A stretch of 5,545 bases of DNA, taken from positions 1-5,545 of the forward strand of contig JAUWNO010000165.1 of the NCBI GenBank assembly GCA_030612605.1, read 5' to 3'. The DNA comes from Armatimonadota bacterium (lineage in GTDB: Bacteria; Cloacimonadota; Cloacimonadia; Cloacimonadales; TCS61). Positions within the stretch are counted from its first letter, which is position 1, and every line of letters begins with the position of its first letter. The notes under the pieces were generated by a model. The model was not told where the DNA came from. It saw nothing but the letters and a program-made list of their open reading frames with translations, and did not search any database. The translations under genes and the position numbers were made by a program. This document shows positions 1 through 4,626 of the stretch, piece by piece.

Positions 1-98
1 GGAAAGATTATCAGTTTTTCTTTGAGGTTGACAACCAAAAAAAAGCAGAAGAATCAAAAACGAAAAAAAAAACTTCTTCATCAAATGCTGCCAAATAA
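1..98 (+). CDS. C-terminal end of an unidentified protein (5' truncated by window edge)
   Basis: An open frame enters from the left edge (first full codon at position 3) and ends at TAA 96-98, giving 31 residues. The visible part starts KDYQFFFEVDNQ and continues as a charged tail rich in Lys, Glu, Ser and Ala. Such low-complexity basic tails are common at the C-termini of nucleic-acid-binding proteins, but I do not recognise the family and assign no function. The last 18 bases overlap the 3' end of mlaE on the opposite strand, so the two genes converge. An unbroken run of ten A (63-72) lies inside the frame. The neighbouring plus frame 1 is also open here, running to a stop at 146-148, so the reading frame depends on that run having been sequenced correctly. 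I prefer this frame because its composition looks like protein and it stops just at the end of mlaE. Confidence 0.5.
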   Translation, partial: KDYQFFFEVDNQKKAEESKTKKKTSSSNAAK

Positions 99-842
99 AA
101 TCGATGCCACGATGAAATCCATAATCAAAATCAAAATGGATGAATAGACAACTGTTAAAGTCGATACTTTGCCCACACCTTCGGCACCACCTTGAGCTCT
201 ACTGCCTGCAAAACATCCAACAGAAGTGATTATCAATCCAAAAAAGAAAGCTTTTACAAGTCCTCCCCACAAATCGGAAGGTAAGAAATAGTTCCTCATA
301 TTTGTGAAAAAACTAAAGGCATTAACATTATATTTTGAGACTGAAAGAAAATATGCTGAAAAAATCCCCACAAAATTGGCATAAATAGTTAAAAGCGGAA
401 CCATCAAACAACCGGAAACTACCCGCGGCATATAGATATAATCTGCAGGATTAATCGCTAATACTTCCAAGGCATCCAATTGCTCGCTCACTTTCATCGT
501 GCCGATCTCAGCAGCAATGGAAGCTCCCACTTTCCCAGCTAAAACCAGTCCCGTAAGAACCGGAGCCAATTCTATCATTGTAGATTTTCCCACCAAAACA
601 CCGATAAAACTTTTGGGAATATATCCGCTTGTTTGATATGAAGCCTGAACTGCAGTAACCAAGCCTGTAAATGCTGAGGTGATAGTAATCAAAGGAAGCG
701 AATCAAAACCGATCCTTTTCATTTGTTTTACTATTTCAGGCATTCGCTTTTTAAATTTCGTGAGGCTTGTAAAAACAAAAGAGTTAAAAATTAAAAACTC
801 ACCAAGCAGAGATAAAATTGAAACTATCTTCTTTTTAAACAT
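81..842 (-). CDS. mlaE: MlaE/YrbE-family ABC transporter permease
   Basis: This 253-residue inner-membrane protein is the permease of Mla-type ABC lipid transporters, which move phospholipids (or other lipids in relatives) between inner and outer membranes with MlaF (ATPase) and an MCE protein (MlaD). The family signature is clear: E91-L-A-P-V-L followed by G-L-V-L-A-G-K-V-G-A at 98-107, then A-A-E-I-G-T-M-K-V-S-E-Q-L-D-A-L at 110-125. Later come P139-R and P149-L-L-T, and G222-V-G followed by V-V-Y-S-S and D242 near the C-terminus. Hydrophobic stretches lie at about 48-66, 90-110, 143-167, 194-213 and 231-250. Length is normal for the family. The ATG overlaps the dnaB stop by 8 bp (835-842) with no Shine-Dalgarno match before it, which suggests translation by re-initiation after dnaB. 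No mlaF or mlaD lies beside it: the next gene downstream is convergent. Confidence 0.93.
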   Translation of the reverse strand: MFKKKIVSILSLLGEFLIFNSFVFTSLTKFKKRMPEIVKQMKRIGFDSLPLITITSAFTGLVTAVQASYQTSGYIPKSFIGVLVGKSTMIELAPVLTGLVLAGKVGASIAAEIGTMKVSEQLDALEVLAINPADYIYMPRVVSGCLMVPLLTIYANFVGIFSAYFLSVSKYNVNAFSFFTNMRNYFLPSDLWGGLVKAFFFGLIITSVGCFAGSRAQGGAEGVGKVSTLTVVYSSILILIMDFIVASILFGSI

Positions 843-2169
843 GACTTAAAGAACGGAAAGCAGTTAATTCTTCGATAAAAACAAGACTGATTTTACCGGT
901 TGCTCCATGACGGTTTTTTCCAACTATGATTTCAGCAATTCCTTTATCTTCAGTTTCCTCATCATACATTTCATCCCGATAAATGAATAGAACAAGGTCA
1001 GCATCCTGTTCAATTGCACCGGATTCCCGTAAATCTGCCAATTTTGGTCTTTTATCTTCTCTACTTTCCAATCCGCGATTTAGCTGGGATAAAGCAACAA
1101 TTGGAATACTCAATTCTTTTGCCAGCACTTTAAGATTCCTGGAAATTTCAGCGATTTCCTGCTGACGGCTATCCGATCTCCTTTTAGTTGTCATCAACTG
1201 CATATAATCGATGATGATAAGATCAAGTCCCTTTAATTCAGCTTTCAGTCTGCGGGTTTTAGCCCTGATATCCAAAATCGTATTCATACCACTATCATCT
1301 ATGTAAATTAATTTCTCGGAAAGCGCTTCAGCCACTTGAGCGATTCGCATGATTTTCTTTTCGTTCATACCGTAACCTTTGAGCATATTATCCATACTCA
1401 CTTCGGAAGCTGAACTCATCATCCTCATCAGACATTCCTCATTTTCCATTTCCATTGTGAAAATGCCAACTTTTCGGTCGTGGTACATTGCCACATTAAA
1501 AGCAATGTTCAAAGCAAGTGAGGTTTTTCCCATTCCCGGTCTGGCAGCAATAACAATAAGCTGCCCTGGTCTAAAACCTCCGATTTTTCTATCCAGGTCT
1601 TCAAATCCAGTGGGAACACCTAACACACTTCTTTTTGTAGCTGCTATTTCTTCTATATTTTTCAATGTTCCCGGAATAATATCGTTAATACTGACAAAAG
1701 TTTTTTTACCGGGTCTTTCAGCAATTCTGAAAATCGCTTGTTCAGCTCCATCAACAATATCTTCGACAGGTTGATCTGCTTTATAACACTCTTCGATAAT
1801 ACCATTTGAAGCTGTAATGAGCTGTCTTAGAAGTGCCTGCTCAAGAACGATTTTTGCATGAAACTCAATATTCGCACCACTTAAAACCATATCTGATAAT
1901 TCGTTGATAAATGTTTCACCACCTACTTTTTCAAGCTGATTATTTTGTTTTAGTCTGTCGATCAAAGTGATAATATCAATCTCGATATTTTCCTCGAACA
2001 ACTCTTTGATGTTTTTAAAAATATTTTTGTGAGCGGTTCTATAAAAATGTTCATCATCGAGCATTTCAATAGCTCTGGCTACAGCATAATTATCAATCAT
2101 CATCGCTGAAAGTACTGCTGCTTCGGCATTAATATCGTTTGGTAATTGTCTTACAATTTTCTTTGCCAT
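835..2169 (-). CDS. dnaB: Replicative DNA helicase DnaB
   Basis: This hexameric, ATP-driven helicase unwinds DNA at the replication fork and contacts primase. At 444 residues it has normal length. The N-terminal domain is at about 8-110, beginning LPNDINAEAAVLSAMM, and is followed by a linker. The RecA-like domain starts at about 183. Walker A is A209-R-P-G-M-G-K215-T216. The catalytic glutamate is probably E240 in T-M-E-M. Walker B is L317-I-I-I-D321. Motif H3 carries S361-Q-L-N-R-G-L-E and is followed by L-R-E-S-G-A-I-E-Q-D-A-D at 380-391. K418-N-R420-H-G-A-T-G matches the beta-hairpin carrying the trans-acting lysine and arginine finger. No intein or insertion interrupts it. The ATG at 2169 has an AGGA (complement of 2176-2179) six bases upstream. 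mlaE follows with an 8-bp overlap, while the upstream side is a 243-bp repeat-bearing spacer, so dnaB probably heads this transcript. I could not assign a promoter. Confidence 0.98.
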   Translation of the reverse strand: MAKKIVRQLPNDINAEAAVLSAMMIDNYAVARAIEMLDDEHFYRTAHKNIFKNIKELFEENIEIDIITLIDRLKQNNQLEKVGGETFINELSDMVLSGANIEFHAKIVLEQALLRQLITASNGIIEECYKADQPVEDIVDGAEQAIFRIAERPGKKTFVSINDIIPGTLKNIEEIAATKRSVLGVPTGFEDLDRKIGGFRPGQLIVIAARPGMGKTSLALNIAFNVAMYHDRKVGIFTMEMENEECLMRMMSSASEVSMDNMLKGYGMNEKKIMRIAQVAEALSEKLIYIDDSGMNTILDIRAKTRRLKAELKGLDLIIIDYMQLMTTKRRSDSRQQEIAEISRNLKVLAKELSIPIVALSQLNRGLESREDKRPKLADLRESGAIEQDADLVLFIYRDEMYDEETEDKGIAEIIVGKNRHGATGKISLVFIEELTAFRSLSHV

Positions 2170-2248
2170 TTTACATCCTATAAAAAATTAGATTGAAGTT
2201 AAAAAATAAATACTAATGAGTACATTAAATTCCCGACATATTAATTTT

Positions 2249-2384
2249 CTACTTCCGAATTTTCCAGTTCGGAAGATGATAACTTCAGAAGCTTCTGCTT
2301 CTCTCAGTAGTGAAGTAGGAACTTTCAATGTCGGAGCAAACACTTCCTATCAATTTCCGAAGCAGAAGTTTCGGAAGGAGTAGG
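2249..2384. repeat. Intergenic inverted-repeat cluster with TTCCGAA/TTCGGAA half-sites
   Basis: The spacer between dnaB and the glycosylase gene holds nested inverted repeats. A perfect 8-bp stem, CTTCCGAA at 2252-2259 and TTCGGAAG at 2268-2275, encloses an 8-base loop. A 12-bp palindrome, CAGAAGCTTCTG, sits at 2286-2297. A second hairpin pairs TTCCGAA (2355-2361) with TTCGGAA (2370-2376) across 8 bases. A longer pairing joins 2283-2301 to 2359-2377, matching at 17 of 19 positions across 57 bases. None of the stems is followed by a T-run on either strand, so they do not look like intrinsic terminators. I see no coding frame here. The shared half-sites suggest a dispersed intergenic element, perhaps REP/BIME-like or a miniature element, but one window cannot show copy number. 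Confidence 0.6.
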
Positions 2385-2412
2385 TTGTATCGAATGTAAT
2401 ATTTAACCATTA

Positions 2413-3057
2413 TTAATCCAGTTTTTGATAATCTTTTTGCAATTTCTGCAAATCAATCCAGGCAGGTCTTTTCCATCCTTCATTTCTTAACAAAGCAGAG
2501 GGATGATAAGTTACATAAGTTTTGATACCCATGAATGAATATGTATTTTCTCGAAATTTTGTCAAACTCAAATTCCGGTTTAATAAAGTTGATGCTGCTA
2601 CTTTTCCTAATAGAAGTAACAATCGTGGTTGGATGATTGATATCTGCTCCTCGAGATAAGGTAAACATGCGTTGATTTCATTCGGAAGTGGATTTCTATT
2701 GTTCGGAGGTCTGCACTTGACAATGTTGGAAATATAAACTTCATCTCTTTCAAGATGAATAGCCTTTAACATCTTTGTGAGGAGTTGACCGGCTCTTCCC
2801 ACAAAAACACGTCCGGTTGCATCTTCATCTGCTCCGGGTCCTTCTCCTATCAACATAAGTTTTGCTTTAGGATTTCCATTTCCATAACAGAAATTTTTTC
2901 GTCCTTCTTCAAGTGGACACTTCTTGCAATCCTGGTAATTTTTTTCTAATTCATCCAGTTTTTGAGAGGAGTAAACCTTGTCTGGTTGTGGTTTCAAATA
3001 AATATCTTCAATCCCGGATAATTGTAAGTATTCAAGATATTGTTGAATGGATTTCAT
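2413..3057 (-). CDS. Family 4 uracil-DNA glycosylase with [4Fe-4S] cluster
   Basis: This 214-residue DNA-repair enzyme excises uracil left by cytosine deamination or dUTP incorporation, starting base excision repair. Four cysteines in family 4 positions would bind the iron-sulfur cluster: C44 and C47 in D-C-K-K-C-P-L, C115 in I-V-K-C-R-P-P, and C131 in I-N-A-C-L-P-Y-L. Motif A is G71-E-G-P-G-A-D-E-D, followed by G82-R-V-F-V-G-R-A-G-Q-L-L. Motif B is H185-P-S-A-L-L-R. N111 and N122-P are also typical. These motifs fit family 4 (UDGa, SPO1 polymerase-related) rather than family 5 or Ung. The first roughly 35 residues are an extension before the cysteine-containing core, as seen in many members. 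The ATG at 3057 has GGAAG (complement of 3067-3071) nine bases upstream. The gene stands alone between two repeat-bearing spacers, so it is probably transcribed separately. Confidence 0.93.
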   Translation of the reverse strand: MKSIQQYLEYLQLSGIEDIYLKPQPDKVYSSQKLDELEKNYQDCKKCPLEEGRKNFCYGNGNPKAKLMLIGEGPGADEDATGRVFVGRAGQLLTKMLKAIHLERDEVYISNIVKCRPPNNRNPLPNEINACLPYLEEQISIIQPRLLLLLGKVAASTLLNRNLSLTKFRENTYSFMGIKTYVTYHPSALLRNEGWKRPAWIDLQKLQKDYQKLD

Positions 3058-3155
3058 TAATTTCAGCTTCCGTTCTTAATAATAGAATTTTTAAAAACCC
3101 TGGCTACCAAACTTAAAAAAAACAGTTTCGTAACCTATAAAATTTGATTCAATTA

Positions 3156-3187
3156 CGTTCCCATCCGGCAGCTGCCGGACGGGAACG
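3156..3187. repeat. 32-bp GC-rich near-palindrome
   Basis: A 16-bp perfect palindrome, TCCGGCAGCTGCCGGA (3164-3179), is extended on both sides by CGTTCCC (3156-3162) and GGGAACG (3181-3187). The only mismatched pair in the 32 bases is A3163/C3180. The element is 23/32 G+C (72%) in strongly AT-rich surroundings. As single-stranded DNA or RNA it would fold into a very stable stem. It lies 42 bp beyond the rpoZ stop, at the end of the gcvH-gmk-rpoZ operon, and could stabilise or end that transcript. No T-run follows it in that direction (the bases after are TAATTGAATC), so it is not a standard intrinsic terminator. Confidence 0.8.
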
Positions 3188-3224
3188 AGATGGCTTACGG
3201 CAGTTGCCGGAAGGAAACGAGATG
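3165..3224. repeat. Two-copy imperfect tandem repeat, 32-bp period
   Basis: The right part of the palindrome plus its flank (3165-3192, ending GGGAACGAGATG) is repeated at 3197-3224 (ending GGAAACGAGATG). The two 28-base copies match at 24 positions and are offset by exactly 32 bp, the length of the palindrome. The second copy has lost perfect symmetry at its centre (CAGTTG instead of CAGCTG) and its left arm is unrecognisable, so it looks like an older, decayed copy. It ends five bases before the rpoZ stop codon. Confidence 0.7.
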
Positions 3225-3228
3225 AAAA

Positions 3229-3453
3229 TTAGCCTGATACCTCTTCATCAGTATCTTCTTCCATCATAATGTAATCCGGAATCTTATTTTGAATTACATG
3301 ATTCAGAGCAACTTCTGTAATTTTTTTTCCAAGACCCTTTTTAATAGTAAAAGGTAAATTACTCAATCTTTCCACTTCCAAATTTGACAAAATCATGAAC
3401 AAATATGTCATATTTTTGTTTTCAAGAAATTTTTCGATTTTATTATTTAACAA
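3229..3453 (-). CDS. rpoZ: Probable RNA polymerase omega subunit (TTG start favoured)
   Basis: This small protein (74 residues from TTG 3453, or 78 from ATG 3465) probably binds beta-prime and aids RNA polymerase assembly. Similarity to omega is limited but correctly ordered: N-K-N-M-T-Y-L near residues 16-22 and V-E-R-L-S at 31-35 resemble the omega N-x-Y-x-L and (R)-A-R-x-L segments. K47-K-I-T-E-V-A-L-N-H-V-I-Q-N-K-I resembles the K-x-T-x-x-A-L-x-E-I-x-x-G-K-I segment (78-residue numbering). An acidic tail follows, as in many omegas. Position directly after gmk is the classic gmk-rpoZ order and carries much of the assignment. The ATG at 3465 has no Shine-Dalgarno before it. GGAGG (complement of 3459-3463) instead lies five bases before the TTG at 3451-3453, so I favour that start. 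It overlaps gmk by 11 bp (23 bp from the ATG). Confidence 0.75.
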   Translation of the reverse strand: MLNNKIEKFLENKNMTYLFMILSNLEVERLSNLPFTIKKGLGKKITEVALNHVIQNKIPDYIMMEEDTDEEVSG

Positions 3454-4066
3454 GCTCTCCTCCATAAAAAGTCTGTTTTATATTTTTATATCTGCAAATT
3501 CGTTTTTCTTCGATTTTTATGATATTAATCACTTCATCGACTGCATCATTTAAATCATCATTTATTACCAAATAATCGAAATTATTTACTTCATCGATTT
3601 CTTTGATCCCGTCTTGCAGCCTTTCTTCAATCTTCTCTTTAGAATCAGTTCCTCTTTTTAGGAGACGTTCCTTTAGGATCGCGGCTGAAGGTGGTAAAAT
3701 AAATATCGTAATTGCGTCAACACCACTTGCTATAATTTGTTTTACTCCCTGAACATCAATATCTAAGATGGCATGTTTTTGGGAAGAGAGGATTTTCTCA
3801 ATAAAACTTTTTGAAGTTCCATATAATTTTCCATGAACTAAAGCATATTCCAGAAAATCTCCATCAGAGATTCTTTTCTGAAATTCTTCTTCTGAGACAA
3901 AGAAATAAGCTTTACCGTTTATTTCATTTCCGCGTGGTTTTCTGGTTGTAATTGATATCGAATATTCAATATTTTCACACTTTTTCAATACCTGTTTAGC
4001 AATAACAGATTTTCCTCCGGCAGAAGGTGAAATCAAAATTATTAAAAAATTATTGCTTTGGAACAA
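3443..4066 (-). CDS. gmk: Guanylate kinase
   Basis: This cytoplasmic enzyme phosphorylates GMP to GDP with ATP in guanine nucleotide synthesis. At 207 residues it has normal length. The P-loop is S13-P-S-A-G-G-K-S20, where the family usually has G/A/S-P-S-G-A-G-K-S/T. GMP-binding features are present: S36-I-S-I-T-T-R-K-P-R at 36-45, F56-V-S-E-E-E-F, and F71-L-E-Y-A-L-V-H-G-K-L-Y-G-T at 71-84. I100-L-D-I-D-V-Q-G carries the conserved acidic segment. The lid is R134-L-L-K-R-G-T-D-S. The start is TTG at 4064-4066: an in-frame stop at 4091-4093 and the nearness of the P-loop leave no normal alternative. Its GGAG site (complement of 4077-4080) lies in the final gcvH codons, only 5 bases separate the two genes, and rpoZ overlaps its end. 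The order gcvH-gmk-rpoZ is therefore one operon. Confidence 0.95.
   Translation of the reverse strand: MFQSNNFLIILISPSAGGKSVIAKQVLKKCENIEYSISITTRKPRGNEINGKAYFFVSEEEFQKRISDGDFLEYALVHGKLYGTSKSFIEKILSSQKHAILDIDVQGVKQIIASGVDAITIFILPPSAAILKERLLKRGTDSKEKIEERLQDGIKEIDEVNNFDYLVINDDLNDAVDEVINIIKIEEKRICRYKNIKQTFYGGELVK
3459..3463 (-). promoter_or_regulatory. rpoZ ribosome binding site inside the 3' end of gmk
   Basis: The minus strand reads GGAGG here, followed after AGAGC by TTG (3453-3451). The site lies within the last gmk codons, so rpoZ translation is likely coupled to gmk. The upstream ATG (3465-3463) shares its final G with this site and has only T/A-rich sequence before it, which argues against it as the main start. 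Confidence 0.65.
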
Positions 4067-4071
4067 ACCCT

Positions 4072-4449
4072 TTATTCTCCGATTAATTTTTCATAAGATT
4101 TTGCATCTAAAAGTTTTTCCAATTCACTCTTATCAGAAAGTTTAATTTTTATAATCCAACCATCTTCAAAAGGAGATTGGTTAGCAAGTTCAGGATTATC
4201 TTCCAGAGCTTCATTAATTTCGATCACTTCTCCACTAACTGGAGCAAACATATCTTCAACAGCTTTTACAGCTTCAACGGAACCAAAAGTTTCTCCAGCA
4301 GTTACTTCGTCTCCAATTTCCGGAAATTCAAAATATACGATGTCACCCAGTTCATGTTGAGCATAATCTGTAATGCCAAAATATGCCGTCTCACCTTCTA
4401 TCTTTACCCATTCATGATTTTCTGTGTATAAGAGATTTTCTAAAACCAT
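4072..4449 (-). CDS. gcvH: Glycine cleavage system H protein (lipoyl carrier)
   Basis: The H protein carries the aminomethyl group on a lipoylated lysine between the P, T and L proteins of the glycine cleavage system. It can also act as a donor or relay in lipoate transfer. The lipoylation motif is G60-S-V-E-A-V-K66-A-V-E-D-M-F-A-P-V-S-G, with K66 the modified residue (numbered from the longer ATG at 4461). The N-terminal L-Y-T-E-N-H-E-W-V at 11-19, G29-I-T-D-Y-A-Q at 29-35, L38-G-D and N89-P-E-L at 89-92 are all standard. I place the start at ATG 4449, giving 125 residues, because GGAGG (within 4453-4459) lies five bases upstream. The ATG at 4461 overlaps that site and has none of its own. 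No gcvP, gcvT or lpd is nearby. The gene heads the gmk-rpoZ operon and is divergent from mraZ. Confidence 0.95.
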   Translation of the reverse strand: MVLENLLYTENHEWVKIEGETAYFGITDYAQHELGDIVYFEFPEIGDEVTAGETFGSVEAVKAVEDMFAPVSGEVIEINEALEDNPELANQSPFEDGWIIKIKLSDKSELEKLLDAKSYEKLIGE

Positions 4450-4452
4450 TTT

Positions 4453-4459
4453 CCCCTCC
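4453..4459 (-). promoter_or_regulatory. gcvH ribosome binding site that decides the start
   Basis: The minus strand reads GGAGGGG here, followed by AAA and ATG (4449-4447), with five bases between the GGAGG core and the ATG. The ATG at 4461-4459 shares its G with this site, so it is probably not used. The same layout occurs at rpoZ. Confidence 0.75.
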
Positions 4460-4504
4460 ATTAATCTGTTATATTTTGTGTAAAAAATTAATGGCTTTTT
4501 TTCA

Positions 4505-4510
4505 TGTCAA
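4505..4510 (-). promoter_or_regulatory. Possible -35 element of the gcvH-gmk-rpoZ promoter
   Basis: The minus strand reads TTGACA, an exact sigma-70-type -35 hexamer, 56 bases before the gcvH ATG. The expected -10 position holds only a T-run (complement of 4482-4487). A better -10-like TATAAC (complement of 4468-4473) is about 31 bases away, too far for one promoter. The promoter is therefore likely somewhere in this spacer but not resolved by eye. Confidence 0.25.
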
Positions 4511-4559
4511 TAAGAATCTATCATTGAAAATAATAAAACACTTGACTTATCTCTGGCAT

Positions 4560-4609
4560 TTCTCAAATTAGACCCGATTATTCTCATAATTTCTCAAATT
4601 TTCTCAAAT
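4560..4609. promoter_or_regulatory. Phased direct-repeat array upstream of mraZ, candidate MraZ operator
   Basis: TTCTCAAAT occurs at 4560-4568, 4591-4599 and 4601-4609, with a one-base variant TTCTCATAA at 4581-4589. On the minus strand this reads TGAGA-N5-TGAGA-N5-TGAGA-N5-CGGGT-N6-TGAGA: four boxes at exact 10-bp spacing, then one more 11 bp on. MraZ proteins are known to repress their own operon by binding short direct repeats with a 10-bp period (TGGGN with 5-base spacers in Escherichia coli, and AAAGTG-type boxes in mollicutes). The spacing and position match that arrangement, while the box sequence differs. A -10-like CATAAT (4585-4590) lies inside the array, so bound protein would block polymerase. 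Confidence 0.6.
4585..4590 (+). promoter_or_regulatory. Candidate -10 element of the mraZ promoter
   Basis: CATAAT matches the TATAAT consensus at five of six positions and would start transcription near 4597, leaving about 30 bases of leader that includes the mraZ ribosome binding site. The -35 position 17 bases upstream (CTCAAA, 4562-4567) matches only three of six bases, so an activator or a weak promoter would be needed. A separate TTGACT at 4542-4547 has no good -10 partner at normal spacing. Confidence 0.3.
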
Positions 4610-4626
4610 CGAATCCGGGAGACGAA

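Noticed and set aside
983..1165. 60-codon plus-strand open frame antisense to the dnaB C-terminal domain
   Set aside because: Covers the reverse of conserved helicase motifs; no independent coding evidence.
1379..1774. 131-codon plus-strand open frame antisense to dnaB
   Set aside because: It lies wholly within the conserved ATPase and linker coding region of dnaB, has no ribosome binding site or recognisable family, and its composition is what reverse-reading of dnaB codons gives.
2252..2275. Intrinsic terminator downstream of the glycosylase gene
   Set aside because: In the direction of transcription the hairpin is followed by TAGAAAATTAA rather than a T-tract, and it lies about 140 bases past the stop among related repeats.
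2480..2668. Minus-strand open frame in another frame of the glycosylase gene
   Set aside because: Shadow of a gene whose motifs (H-P-S, K-C-R-P-P) are all in the main frame; no sign of a frameshift.
2913..3116. 67-codon plus-strand open frame over the glycosylase 5' end
   Set aside because: Mostly antisense to the N-terminal region with the cluster cysteines; no family resemblance.
3156..3187. Intrinsic terminator for rpoZ or the glycosylase region
   Set aside because: The stem is strong, but no T-run follows it on either strand.
3156..3224. CRISPR repeat-spacer array
   Set aside because: Only two imperfect copies, with 4 bases between the 28-base matches instead of spacer-sized gaps, and no cas genes.
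4462..4559. Glycine riboswitch in front of gcvH
   Set aside because: The spacer is AT-rich with no GC-paired aptamer stems, and is too short for the usual tandem aptamers plus expression platform.
4177..4571. Plus-strand open frames antisense to gcvH and running into the spacer
   Set aside because: They reverse a fully conserved H-protein gene and cross its promoter region; no start signal.
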